DNA of 64,000 nt from Polaribacter pacificus (GTDB taxonomy: Bacteria; Bacteroidota; Bacteroidia; Flavobacteriales; Flavobacteriaceae): contig NZ_CP150664.1 of NCBI RefSeq assembly GCF_038024035.1, forward strand, positions 62,001 through 126,000, given 5' to 3'. Below the pieces are notes generated by a model. The model had not been told where the DNA came from, did no database searches, and saw only the letters and a list, made by a program, of their open reading frames with translations. The translations under genes and the position numbers were made by a program. Below are positions 8,747-16,932 of this stretch, one piece after another (position 1 is the first letter of the stretch; each line of letters starts with the position of its first letter).

Positions 8747-9391
8747 TTATTTTAGAACATAGCTAAAACCAATTGATGTTGTTAGTGTATTGTAGCCACT
8801 ATTAGGAAGGTTAAAATTAAAATTAGAAACATGACCTAATCCAACAGCTATGTGTAGGTTAGTTCTTTCCTTTACAGGATGTTCCAGGGCTATACTACCA
8901 TTTTCTGTAAAGGTAAATCCTTTAGCCAGGCGTTCAGTTGCTGTGTCTATATAACCTAAACCTAAACCAGCTGTAACGACACCGTTTAATTTTTTATAGA
9001 TTTTAACTTTAAATGCCAGTGTTGTTTCTATGACTGCTAAAGTCATTTGCTTTTTTCTTGTGTAACGAGCTCTCTTTTCCAGATACTTGTCTTCATCAGG
9101 AGTGACAAATTGCTCATTGATCAGCTGATGATTTAAATGAACTACTTGCGGTTCAAATATCAACGCTAAGGCATTACTCTTGCTGAGTAAAGGATAAAGT
9201 AACCGAAGTTTAACTATTTTGGATTGGTAGTTGTAATCAGGGTCATCAAATAAGAAATTATGCTCGTTTCCTAAGACAAATGCAAAACCAATTTCAGAAG
9301 GAATAAGTTTGTTTTTAGTGGTTATTTGCCCAGACAAACTAACAGTTGAAAAGGCAAATAACACTAAAAGTTTGATAGTTTTATTTAGCAA
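8747..9391 (-). CDS. Acyloxyacyl hydrolase / PagL-like lipid A deacylase family protein
   Basis: A 214-aa predicted outer-membrane beta-barrel protein. The best start is a TTG at 9391, which gives a clean signal peptide (MLNKTIKLLVLFAFSTVSLSG). A TTG at 9403 is also possible; the ATG at 9460 lies well inside the upstream gene. The C-terminus holds GLGHVSNFNFNLPNSG and ends in an alternating aromatic strand (SIGFSYVLK). The HxSN pair matches the catalytic His and Ser of PagL-type lipid A 3-O-deacylases; the third residue (Glu in PagL) is not evident. Its start overlaps the stop of the 3-hydroxybutyryl-CoA dehydrogenase gene, so the two are translationally coupled. Lipid A remodelling is inferred from the motif only. 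Confidence 0.6.
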   Translation of the reverse strand: MLNKTIKLLVLFAFSTVSLSGQITTKNKLIPSEIGFAFVLGNEHNFLFDDPDYNYQSKIVKLRLLYPLLSKSNALALIFEPQVVHLNHQLINEQFVTPDEDKYLEKRARYTRKKQMTLAVIETTLAFKVKIYKKLNGVVTAGLGLGYIDTATERLAKGFTFTENGSIALEHPVKERTNLHIAVGLGHVSNFNFNLPNSGYNTLTTSIGFSYVLK

Positions 9392-10271
9392 ATTGCAAGG
9401 CAACTTTTTCTGCTTTTTTACCTTGAGAATAATCGTAAAAACCTTCTCCAGATTTAACACCTAATTTACCTGCCATCACCATGTTTACTAGAAGTGGACA
9501 AGGAGCATATTTAGGGTTTTTAAATCCATCATACAATACATTTAAGATAGATAGGCAAACGTCCAATCCAATAAAATCAGCCAATTGAAGAGGTCCCATA
9601 GGGTGTGCCATTCCAAGTTTCATTACAGTGTCAATTTCTTCAACACCAGCAACTCCATTGTATAAAGTCTCTATAGACTCATTGATCATCGGCATTAAGA
9701 TTCTATTGGCAACAAAACCAGGATAATCATTAACTTCTACAGGAATCTTATTTATCTTTTTAGAAAGATCTACAGTAAATTGCATAACTTCATCAGAAGT
9801 ATTGTATCCTCTAATGATCTCTACCAATTTCATGATAGGAACTGGATTCATAAAATGCATTCCGATTACTTTATCAGGACGTTTGGTAGCTGCGGCAATC
9901 TTTGTAATAGAAATTGATGAAGTGTTTGATGCTAAAATGGTGTCATCTGGGCAAACTTCATCCAATTCTTTAAATATTTTAAGCTTTAAATCACTATTTT
10001 CAGTAGCAGCTTCTACCACTAAGCTAGCGTATTTAACGCCTTCTTTGATGGTAGTATAGGTGGTAATGTTTCCTAATGTTTTTGCTTTATCTGCTTCAGA
10101 AATTTTATCTTTAGCGACCATTCTGTCAAGGTTGCGAGTAATCGTTGCAAGCCCTTTGTCAAGTGCTTCTTGAGAGATGTCGATCAATTGAACATTGTAA
10201 CCAAATTGTGCAAAAGTATGGGCAATTCCATTCCCCATGGTTCCGGATCCTATAACGGCAATATTTTTCAT
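9381..10271 (-). CDS. 3-hydroxybutyryl-CoA dehydrogenase
   Basis: A 296-aa NAD(P)-dependent 3-hydroxyacyl-CoA dehydrogenase of the short, single-function (Hbd/PaaH/FadB2) form. The Rossmann glycine motif is IGSGTMGNG (about 7-15), catalytic His139 lies in IGMHFMNPVP, Ser118 in ASNTSS, and the C-terminal domain begins with PGFVANRIL. It interconverts (S)-3-hydroxybutyryl-CoA and acetoacetyl-CoA in fatty-acid or butanoate metabolism. It is the middle gene of a - strand operon: 10 bp after the Gfo/Idh gene and overlapping the PagL-like gene. Confidence 0.92.
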   Translation of the reverse strand: MKNIAVIGSGTMGNGIAHTFAQFGYNVQLIDISQEALDKGLATITRNLDRMVAKDKISEADKAKTLGNITTYTTIKEGVKYASLVVEAATENSDLKLKIFKELDEVCPDDTILASNTSSISITKIAAATKRPDKVIGMHFMNPVPIMKLVEIIRGYNTSDEVMQFTVDLSKKINKIPVEVNDYPGFVANRILMPMINESIETLYNGVAGVEEIDTVMKLGMAHPMGPLQLADFIGLDVCLSILNVLYDGFKNPKYAPCPLLVNMVMAGKLGVKSGEGFYDYSQGKKAEKVALQFAK

Positions 10272-10281
10272 GTATTTTATT

Positions 10282-11262
10282 TTATATAAGTTCTTTTTGC
10301 TTGTTAAAGCAATCTATAATTTGTTGAGCAACACGCAAAGCATTGGCTCCTTGTTTTAAAGAAACAATAGGAGTTTCTTCATTAACAATAGCTTCTGCAA
10401 AAGATTCTAACTCATCCAAAATAGCATTGTTGCTATTTACTGTTGGATTGTCAAAATAGATTTGCTTTTTTTCTCCTTCTGCATTTTGTAAAATCATCGC
10501 AAATTCATCTTCTTGTTCAGGAACATCTTTCATTCGTACTACTTCGGATGTTTTTTCTAAGAAATCAATAGAAATATAAGCGTCTTTTTGAAAGAAACGA
10601 GATTTTCTCATGTTCTTCATAGAGATCCTACTTGCCGTTAAATTGGCTACACAGCCGTTTTCAAACTCGATACGAGCATTAGCAATATCTGGAGTTTCAC
10701 TAATAACAGCAACACCGCTAGCATGTACACTTTTTACAGGTGAGTTTACTACGCTTAAGATAATGTCAATATCATGAATCATTAAATCCAAAACTACAGG
10801 CACGTCTGTACCTCTTGGGTTAAACTCAGCCAATCGATGGGTTTCTATAAACATTGGAGAAGAGATCATGTCTCTAACAGCTGTAAAAGCAGGGTTAAAT
10901 CGCTCTACATGACCAACTTGACCTCGTACGTGTTTCTGGCTTGCTAAAGTTCTAATAGCTTCTGCTTCAAGTACTGTATTGGTTATTGGTTTTTCTATAA
11001 AAATATGACAACCTTTTTCTATGGCTAATTTAGCACATTCAAAATGTGATAAGGTAGGAGTCACGATATCCACAACTTCTACATTATTGATTAATTCTTC
11101 AACAGAATCAAAACGATGGTAACCAAATTCTTCTGAAACTTTTTTTGCATTTTCTTCAGAAGGATCAAAAAAACCAACCAAGTTGTATTTTGATGATTGC
11201 TGTAAGAGGCGAAGATGTATTTTTCCTAAATGACCAGCTCCTAGAACACCTACTTTTAACAT
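10282..11262 (-). CDS. Gfo/Idh/MocA family oxidoreductase
   Basis: A 326-aa two-domain oxidoreductase. The N-terminal NAD(P)-binding Rossmann fold has GAGHLGKIH (residues 8-16), and the conserved EKPI motif supplies the catalytic-region lysine Lys91. The C-terminal alpha/beta domain contains DLMIHDIDI, whose His-Asp pair corresponds to the catalytic HxxD of the family. Members act on sugars, inositols or nucleotide-sugars; the substrate here is not predictable. It is the first gene of the operon with 3-hydroxybutyryl-CoA dehydrogenase. The upstream spacer contains an intergenic repeat fragment. Confidence 0.88.
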   Translation of the reverse strand: MLKVGVLGAGHLGKIHLRLLQQSSKYNLVGFFDPSEENAKKVSEEFGYHRFDSVEELINNVEVVDIVTPTLSHFECAKLAIEKGCHIFIEKPITNTVLEAEAIRTLASQKHVRGQVGHVERFNPAFTAVRDMISSPMFIETHRLAEFNPRGTDVPVVLDLMIHDIDIILSVVNSPVKSVHASGVAVISETPDIANARIEFENGCVANLTASRISMKNMRKSRFFQKDAYISIDFLEKTSEVVRMKDVPEQEDEFAMILQNAEGEKKQIYFDNPTVNSNNAILDELESFAEAIVNEETPIVSLKQGANALRVAQQIIDCFNKQKELI

Positions 11263-11280
11263 ATATAGTATTTTTTTTAT

Positions 11281-11360
11281 CCTTGAGAAATCGCAGTTTC
11301 AAGGTGTCAAATAATTGTCTTATAAAATTTTCGACTGCGCTCGGAAAGACAGTAAATTTT
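11281..11360. repeat. Intergenic inverted-repeat element fragment
   Basis: The divergent spacer between the Gfo/Idh gene and pcm holds two imperfect hairpins: CCTTGA...TTTCAAGG (11281-11304), and a larger one whose arms are TTGTCTT (near 11316) and AAAGACAG. The latter contains TTTTCGACTGCGCTCGG, locally GC-richer than its surroundings. Similar GTC(A/T)TTC(T/C)GA ends occur in the element at 16847-16920. Probably a degenerate dispersed intergenic repeat. Confidence 0.45.
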
Positions 11361-11460
11361 CTGAAAAAATATACAGAAAAAACAATGATTACAAAGATAC
11401 ACTTTTATGCCTATTTTTAATGATAAATTCCTATTTTTAGAACTCCAAACTATACATTTT

Positions 11461-12102
11461 TTGAAAGATTCTCATAAACATCAAGGACTTAGAAATCAAT
11501 TGGCTACCGTGCTAAAGGCAAAAGGAATTCATGACGAAGCCGTATTGGCTGCCATCAAGAAAATTCCACGACACTTGTTTATTGATTCAAGTTTTGAGGA
11601 GCATGCATACCAAGACAAGGCTTTTCCTATTGCTGCTGAGCAAACCATTTCGCAACCTTATACGGTTGCTTTTCAATCGCAAACCCTGGAGGTGCAAAAA
11701 GGTGATAAGGTGTTAGAAATTGGTACAGGATCAGGCTATCAAACAGCTGTTTTATTAGAAATGAAAGCCGAAGTTTATACTATAGAAAGGCAACATGAAC
11801 TGTTTAAGAAAACCTCTTTGTTTTTGCCAAAACTAGGCTATAGACCTAAAAAATTAATCTTTGGAGATGGGTATAAAGGATTAAAAGAAATTGCTCCTTT
11901 TGATAAAATCATCGTGACTGCTGGAGCACCTTATGTTCCAAATCCTTTGCTTGCGCAATTAAAAATTGGTGGTAGATTATTGATTCCGGTTGGAGATAAA
12001 ACTCAAATTATGACTTTGTTTATAAGAAAATCTGCCAAAGAATTTGAAAAACACGAATTAGGAGACTTTGCTTTTGTGCCGATGTTGGAAGAAAAAAACT
12101 AA
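11461..12102 (+). CDS. pcm: Protein-L-isoaspartate(D-aspartate) O-methyltransferase
   Basis: A 213-aa PCMT that methylates isoaspartyl residues in damaged proteins so they can revert to aspartate. The sequence shows the isoaspartate-recognition loop TISQPYTVAFQ, the SAM-binding motif VLEIGTGSGYQ, the acidic residue at the second strand (TIERQ), and the post-I motif APFDKIIVTAGA. The TTG at 11461 is chosen because homologues I recall begin MKDT-KHQGLRNQL, matching the peptide right after it. An ATG at 11407 would add 18 residues of no recognisable character. It converges with a small - strand membrane-protein gene after 2 bp. Confidence 0.9.
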   Translation: MKDSHKHQGLRNQLATVLKAKGIHDEAVLAAIKKIPRHLFIDSSFEEHAYQDKAFPIAAEQTISQPYTVAFQSQTLEVQKGDKVLEIGTGSGYQTAVLLEMKAEVYTIERQHELFKKTSLFLPKLGYRPKKLIFGDGYKGLKEIAPFDKIIVTAGAPYVPNPLLAQLKIGGRLLIPVGDKTQIMTLFIRKSAKEFEKHELGDFAFVPMLEEKN

Positions 12103-12104
12103 AT

Positions 12105-12410
12105 TTATTTTAAGCTAAACTCATCCAAATCTCTGCTATAGATAACTTTAATAGAGTCTTTTACAACAAATTTATTACACAGGTCAAAATTAGAAAGTGC
12201 AATATCATATTTTTTGTTTTCATATAAGATAGTAATATAATTCCCTTCTTTTTTATTTTGAAAACACTCCTTAGAAACAATTAGGACTTTTTTTTCTGGG
12301 TATTTTACAGCATTATATCTTTTTTTAATGATAAAAAACACAATTGTAAGTACAAGAAGTACTTCTATGATTAAAAATAGCTTTAGTGATTTTTTATTTG
12401 AACCTTTCAA
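12105..12410 (-). CDS. Small hypothetical membrane-anchored protein
   Basis: A 101-aa protein I do not recognise. It has a basic N-terminus, one transmembrane segment (about 9-28, KLFLIIEVLLVLTIVFFII) and a soluble domain of about 70 residues with two cysteines (KECFQ and DLCNK), a possible disulfide if periplasmic. Several short beta-strands are suggested by alternating hydrophobic residues. It is the last gene of the DUF2520-KdsC-DUF2147 strand, 2 bp after the DUF2147 stop. The function is unknown; coupling to DUF2147 suggests an envelope role. Confidence 0.65.
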   Translation of the reverse strand: MKGSNKKSLKLFLIIEVLLVLTIVFFIIKKRYNAVKYPEKKVLIVSKECFQNKKEGNYITILYENKKYDIALSNFDLCNKFVVKDSIKVIYSRDLDEFSLK

Positions 12411-12412
12411 AC

Positions 12413-12844
12413 TTACTTTGTATTTACTCTATTCCAATAAGCAGTTCTTCCAAAAAGAGAAAAACCAATATATCCACGAAGTTTCATGATGCCTTTATCT
12501 TCAAGGCTAATGGTGCATTTGTATTTCTTTCCGTTCTTTGGATCTAATACTGTCCCGCCAGTCCACTCATTTTTTCTTTTTTCTAGACCGTTAATAATTA
12601 CGAGGCCTAAAATAGGTTTGTTTTTTAGAGCTCCATCACATAGTTTGCAAAGCGCATCTTTCTTTTTAGGATCTTTAATTTCTATAATCTTACCAAAATA
12701 TTTACCAGATTTTTCATAAATCTCAATAACAGACTCTACTTTTTTTGTCTCTTCATTTACGGATTCCCATTTTCCAATAATGGATTGTGAGCTTGCTGTA
12801 AAGCAATAAAAGAAAAGGAGAATATAAAGTGTTTTTGCCTTCAT
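12413..12844 (-). CDS. DUF2147 domain-containing secreted protein
   Basis: A 143-aa protein with a signal peptide (about 1-19, cleaved after FTASS) and one DUF2147 domain. The hallmarks are GKWESVNEETKKVESVIEIY, a CxxC pair (CKLCDG) followed by PILGLVIINGL, the EWTGGTVLDPKNGKKYKC segment, and the ending LRGYIGFSLFGRTAYWNR. These are small periplasmic or secreted beta-rich proteins of unknown role. It lies 17 bp after the KdsC-like gene and 2 bp before the small membrane protein. Confidence 0.85.
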   Translation of the reverse strand: MKAKTLYILLFFYCFTASSQSIIGKWESVNEETKKVESVIEIYEKSGKYFGKIIEIKDPKKKDALCKLCDGALKNKPILGLVIINGLEKRKNEWTGGTVLDPKNGKKYKCTISLEDKGIMKLRGYIGFSLFGRTAYWNRVNTK

Positions 12845-12861
12845 AAAATTTATCGAATTAG

Positions 12862-13389
12862 CTAATCGTATTTAGAATCAAAATTACCATCCCATTTTCC
12901 TTGTACTTTTAACACCTGCTCTATAACATCTCTAGCACAGCCTTCTCCACCTTTTTTATCAGAGATATATTTAGAAATTTGTTGAACCTCTGGAGCAGCA
13001 TCATTTGGGCAACAAGGTAAGCCCACCAATTTCATCACTGGGACATCAGGGATGTCATCTCCCATATAAATTACATTGGCAGCATCTAATTTGTATTTAG
13101 TGACCAATTCTTGATACTGCTTAATTTTGTTATGAGCTCCAAGATAAATGTCAGTAATTCCTAATTTTTCTAAGCGAGTTCTAACACCTTCATTGGTTCC
13201 TCCAGAAATTATACAAACCCTAAGGCCAGCAACTACTGCAGATTTCAGAGCATATCCATCTTTAATGTTCATATGTCTTACTAGTTCTCCGTTAGGGAAA
13301 ACAGTTACGATTCCATTGGTTAAAACCCCGTCTACATCAAAAATTAAAGTATCAATTTGGGCTAAATATTCTTTATAACTTTTTACCAT
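12862..13389 (-). CDS. KdsC-like HAD phosphatase (3-deoxy-D-manno-octulosonate 8-phosphate phosphatase family)
   Basis: A 175-aa capless HAD (C0/KdsC subfamily). Motif I is FDVDGVLTNG (Asp18, Asp20), motif II IISGG, and motif IV YMGDDIPDVPVM. The size and the GAHNKIKQY lysine region match KdsC/YrbI, which dephosphorylates KDO-8-P for the LPS inner core. Homologues in nucleotide or neuraminate pathways look alike, so the substrate is probable rather than certain. The gene is 2 bp after the DUF2520 gene, an association I know from other Flavobacteriia. Confidence 0.82.
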   Translation of the reverse strand: MVKSYKEYLAQIDTLIFDVDGVLTNGIVTVFPNGELVRHMNIKDGYALKSAVVAGLRVCIISGGTNEGVRTRLEKLGITDIYLGAHNKIKQYQELVTKYKLDAANVIYMGDDIPDVPVMKLVGLPCCPNDAAPEVQQISKYISDKKGGEGCARDVIEQVLKVQGKWDGNFDSKYD

Positions 13390-13391
13390 AA

Positions 13392-14087
13392 TTAGTGGCT
13401 TTGGATAGATTTTGTGATTAATAAATACAAGCGTTGTTGTTCTTTAGTTAGTTGTGAAATATGTTTTTCTATAGTTTGTTGATCTCTTCTGATAGCAGGA
13501 CCAGTCTGGGCTTCTTTGGGTGAAATGCCTTGTACTTTATTTGCAGTCTCAGCAATTAAAGGATGTAAAATTTCAAAAGGAATTTTTTCTTGATCGCAAA
13601 TATCATTGGCAATGCTGTACATATGATTTGTAAAGTTATTTGCAAACACAGCCGCTAGGTGTATTTTTTTTCGCTGTAAACTGTTAATTCTATAGGCTTT
13701 AGCACCAAGTGATTGAGCTAGTTTTTCTAAAAGAAGAAGATCAGAATCAACACTTGCTTCGAGGCAAAAAGGAACTTGAGTAAAATCAACTTTTTTTCCT
13801 TTTGTAAATGACTGTAAAGGGTAGAAGACTCCATTTCTTTTAGCTTTAATTTGTTTTACATCTACAGATCCAGAGGTATGAACCAGCAAACCTTGGTAAT
13901 TGACCAGTTTGTTAGCAACCTCAGAAATGGCATCGTCAGAAACTGCAATTATGGCTACATCGCTCATAGGAACACTGTCCAAGGCTCTAGAACTTATTTG
14001 TTTAAGTGCGATGTTTGGGTTTTTCTCAAAAGCTGTTGCTAAGTGTGAAGCAACATTTCCGTTACCGATTATCAGTACATGAATCAT
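13392..14087 (-). CDS. Rossmann-like and DUF2520 domain-containing protein
   Basis: A 231-aa protein with an N-terminal Rossmann-like NAD(P)-binding fold (IIGNGNVASHLATAF, about 6-20), a central VHTSGSV segment and a helical C-terminal DUF2520 domain (LAAVFANNFTNHMY...). The layout resembles F420-dependent NADP oxidoreductases and 6-phosphogluconate-type dehydrogenases, but the physiological reaction is unknown. It heads a - strand operon with the KdsC-like phosphatase, DUF2147 and a small membrane protein. It diverges from the MATE gene across a roughly 160-bp spacer. Confidence 0.85.
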   Translation of the reverse strand: MIHVLIIGNGNVASHLATAFEKNPNIALKQISSRALDSVPMSDVAIIAVSDDAISEVANKLVNYQGLLVHTSGSVDVKQIKAKRNGVFYPLQSFTKGKKVDFTQVPFCLEASVDSDLLLLEKLAQSLGAKAYRINSLQRKKIHLAAVFANNFTNHMYSIANDICDQEKIPFEILHPLIAETANKVQGISPKEAQTGPAIRRDQQTIEKHISQLTKEQQRLYLLITKSIQSH

Positions 14088-14101
14088 AGAAAGCGAAGAT
14101 A

Positions 14102-14130
14102 TTGATTTTAAAATTATTTTTGCATATTTG
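14102..14130 (+). promoter_or_regulatory. Candidate promoter of the MATE gene
   Basis: TTG (14102-14104), an 18-bp spacer and CATATTTG (14123-14130, one mismatch to TAnnTTTG) give a leader of roughly 110 nt before the ATG at 14246. Confidence 0.4.
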
Positions 14131-14166
14131 TAGTCTTATGATTGTCTAAGTTACACCCACAGATTT

Positions 14167-14184
14167 GTAGTTTGCTTAAACTAC
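14167..14184 (+). other. Hairpin in the MATE 5' leader
   Basis: A perfect 7-bp stem GTAGTTT/AAACTAC around GCTT, in the predicted leader of the MATE exporter gene. There is no T-run after it, so it is not a classical terminator. The role is unknown. Confidence 0.4.
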
Positions 14185-14245
14185 CCAAATTTTCGTTTTG
14201 AAATTCTTTTCAAAGCGGTATTCAAGTATTCCAAATTTTTATACA

Positions 14246-15655
14246 ATGCAAAAAGACAATCAAAATATACTAAAAAGTACTTTTCAATTATTTAAAGACG
14301 CCGTTCGCGGAAAAGAACAAGACTATACTACAGGAAGTATTAGAAAAGCAGTTTTTTTATTATCCATCCCCATGATTTTAGAAATGCTGATGGAATCCAT
14401 CTTTGCTTTGGTTGATATTATTTATGTTTCTAGAGTTAGTGTTAATGCCGTGGCAACCATTGGTTTAACAGAGTCCGTTATAACGTTGGTCTACGCTGTG
14501 GCCATCGGGTTAAGCATGGCTGCCACCGCTGTAGTTGCTAGAAGGATTGGAGAAAAAGACTCAAAAGGAGCTAATGAGGCAGCAGTTCAGGTTATTCTAG
14601 TAGGAATTTTCTTAGCCATCATTATTAGTGTAATTGGTATTCTGTATCCCAAAGAAATTTTAGCATTGATGGGAGCAGAGCCTGATTTAATAGAAGAGGG
14701 CTATGGCTATACAAAAATATTATTGGGTGGTAACATCACCATCATGTTATTGTTTTTAATCAATGCCATATTTAGAGGAGCAGGAAATGCCTCTATTGCA
14801 ATGTGGACCTTAATTTTATCAAATGGCTTAAACATTATTTTAGATCCAATTTTTATTTTTGGTTTGGGCCCTATTCCAGCTTATGGTGTAGAAGGTGCTG
14901 CGATTGCAACAACCATTGGTAGAGGAACGGCAGTAGTTTGTCAGTTAATAGCCTTGTTTTACGGGTTTGGAAAAATTAAAATAGCCATTAAGAATATTCG
15001 AATTCAAATGGCAGTAATGATGAACTTGATAAAGGTTTCGCTTGGCGGGATTGGGCAATTTTTAATAGGCACTTCAAGTTGGGTGTTTTTAATGCGAATT
15101 ATGTCAGAATTTGGTAGTGAAGCCCTAGCTGGATATACTATTGCTATCAGAATCATGATGTTTACCTTAATGCCAGCATGGGGTATGAGTAATGCAGCAG
15201 CCACTTTGGTTGGACAAAACCTTGGGGCCAACAAACCAGATCGTGCAGAGAAATCAGTTTGGAAAACAAGCAAGTATGCTGCCTATTTTATGGGTTTTGT
15301 TTCTGTGGTTTATTTGGTGTTTGCAGAAAATTTTCTCGGTTGGTTTAGCACAGATCCTATTGTGGTCAAAAACGGAACTCTCTGTTTGCAAATTATAGCA
15401 GCAGGTTATGTATTCTATGCTTATGGAATGGTTGTTATTCAGTCTTTTAATGGGGCAGGTGATACCAAAACACCAACCTACATCAATTTTGTTTGCTTTT
15501 GGTTGTTTCAGTTGCCCTTTGCGTATTTGGTAGCTGTCTATTTTAAAGCGGGTCCAATCGGGGTGTTTTTAGCGATAACTATTACAGAGATTTTGGTTGC
15601 TATCATTGGTATTTGGCTCTTTAAAAAAGGGAAATGGAAGACAGTGCAAGTCTAA
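14246..15655 (+). CDS. MATE family efflux transporter
   Basis: A 469-aa multidrug and toxin extrusion transporter (NorM/DinF superfamily) with 12 predicted TMs in two MatE repeats. Typical segments are IPMILEMLMESIFALVDIIY in the first half, the loop GAGNASIAMWT, and GMSNAAATLVGQNLGA in the second repeat. Such proteins exchange Na+ or H+ for cationic compounds across the inner membrane. The ATG at 14246 was preferred to a TTG at 14198, which would add 16 residues not expected before the N-terminal helix. It diverges from the DUF2520 operon. Substrate unknown. Confidence 0.92.
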   Translation: MQKDNQNILKSTFQLFKDAVRGKEQDYTTGSIRKAVFLLSIPMILEMLMESIFALVDIIYVSRVSVNAVATIGLTESVITLVYAVAIGLSMAATAVVARRIGEKDSKGANEAAVQVILVGIFLAIIISVIGILYPKEILALMGAEPDLIEEGYGYTKILLGGNITIMLLFLINAIFRGAGNASIAMWTLILSNGLNIILDPIFIFGLGPIPAYGVEGAAIATTIGRGTAVVCQLIALFYGFGKIKIAIKNIRIQMAVMMNLIKVSLGGIGQFLIGTSSWVFLMRIMSEFGSEALAGYTIAIRIMMFTLMPAWGMSNAAATLVGQNLGANKPDRAEKSVWKTSKYAAYFMGFVSVVYLVFAENFLGWFSTDPIVVKNGTLCLQIIAAGYVFYAYGMVVIQSFNGAGDTKTPTYINFVCFWLFQLPFAYLVAVYFKAGPIGVFLAITITEILVAIIGIWLFKKGKWKTVQV

Positions 15656-15693
15656 TTGTTTTCTTACCTTAGCTTATCAAATAATTTAAAAAA

Positions 15694-16839
15694 ATGAAGT
15701 CACATAATAAACTTGGCATCAATACCATTTGCACCCATGTTGGTGAGGTTAAAGATGAACAATTTAAAGGAGCTATATCTCCTATTTACCTTTCAACCTC
15801 TTATGAGTTTGACAATGTTGATGTAAAAAGATATCCACGGTATTTTAACACGCCAAATCAAGAAATGCTGTGTAAAAAAATTGCCGCTTTAGAAAAAACA
15901 GAAAATGCATTGATTTTTGGTTCTGGAATGGCTGCTGTAAGTACTACTTTATTGGCTTTTTTACACAAAGGAGATCATATTGTATTGCAACAAACACTGT
16001 ATGGTGGTACTTATAATTTTGTGGTAGAAGAGTTTGATAAGTTTGGAATCGAATATTCCTTTACAAAAGATTTATCAATTGAATCTTTTCAAAAGGAAAT
16101 TAAAGAGAACACTAAAGTATTGTATATAGAGACTCCATCAAACCCCTTACTGACTGTTACAGACATGGAGGCAGTTGCCAATTTAGCAAAGAAGAATGGA
16201 ATTGTTACAATGATTGACAATACCTTTGCATCGCCTATAAATCAAACTCCTATTGATTTTGGAATTGATATTATGCTGCATTCTGCAACTAAATATATGG
16301 GAGGTCATTCTGATATCTTAGCAGGAGCCGTTGCGGCATCCAATGAGCATATTGATATCATTTGGAACATCGCTAAAAACTTAGGAGGCAGCCTTAGTGA
16401 TTTTACTGTTTGGATGTTGGAGCGCAGTTTAAAAACAATGAATCTCCGTGTTAAATGCCAAAGCGAGAATGCTTTAAACATGGCGCTGTATTTAGATAAA
16501 AATCCTTTAGTTTCTAGAGTGTATTATCCTGGTTTAGAATCACACCCAAACTATGCACTTGCAAAAAAACAAATGAAAAATTTTGGAGGAATGTTGTCTT
16601 TTGAGCTTAAAGAAGGAATTGATGCGATGGCTTTTATGAATAAATTAGAATTGATTAAGCCATCTATGAGTTTAGCAGGTGTAGAGAGCACCATGCTAAG
16701 TCCAACTCAAACGTCACATGCATTATTGTCTCCAGAAGAAAGAGAAAATCAAGGGATTAAAGATGGATTGATTCGGTTCTCTGTCGGTATTGAAGAAACA
16801 AAGGATTTAATTGCTGATATTGAGCAAGCATTAAAATAA
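15694..16839 (+). CDS. Trans-sulfuration family PLP-dependent enzyme (methionine gamma-lyase / cystathionine gamma-synthase-like)
   Basis: A 381-aa Cys/Met-metabolism PLP enzyme of fold type I. The cofactor lysine is Lys200 in HSATKYMGGHSD; IDNTFASP carries the PLP-ring aspartate; SGMAAVS binds the PLP phosphate, and YGGTYN stacks on the ring. The family includes cystathionine gamma-synthase/lyase, methionine gamma-lyase and O-acetylhomoserine sulfhydrylase, which sequence reading alone does not separate. It is followed after 93 bp by bshB1, whose pathway consumes cysteine, so a role in cysteine/methionine supply is plausible. Confidence 0.85.
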   Translation: MKSHNKLGINTICTHVGEVKDEQFKGAISPIYLSTSYEFDNVDVKRYPRYFNTPNQEMLCKKIAALEKTENALIFGSGMAAVSTTLLAFLHKGDHIVLQQTLYGGTYNFVVEEFDKFGIEYSFTKDLSIESFQKEIKENTKVLYIETPSNPLLTVTDMEAVANLAKKNGIVTMIDNTFASPINQTPIDFGIDIMLHSATKYMGGHSDILAGAVAASNEHIDIIWNIAKNLGGSLSDFTVWMLERSLKTMNLRVKCQSENALNMALYLDKNPLVSRVYYPGLESHPNYALAKKQMKNFGGMLSFELKEGIDAMAFMNKLELIKPSMSLAGVESTMLSPTQTSHALLSPEERENQGIKDGLIRFSVGIEETKDLIADIEQALK

Positions 16840-16846
16840 ATAAAAA

Positions 16847-16920
16847 TGTCATTCTGAAAAAGAGCATGCTCTTTTAATGTAAGCAGCTTACTTTTAGAGT
16901 TCTCAAGCAAAGTATGACGA
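16847..16920. repeat. Compound palindromic intergenic element
   Basis: Between the PLP enzyme gene and bshB1. It contains a perfect 18-bp palindrome (16858-16875, half-site AAAAGAGCA) and a GTAAG-CAG-CTTAC hairpin (16879-16891). The outer ends TGTCATTCTGA and (reverse strand) CGTCATACTTTG resemble each other. This looks like a small REP/MITE-like element rather than a terminator. Confidence 0.5.
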
Positions 16921-16932
16921 AATACGTAAATA

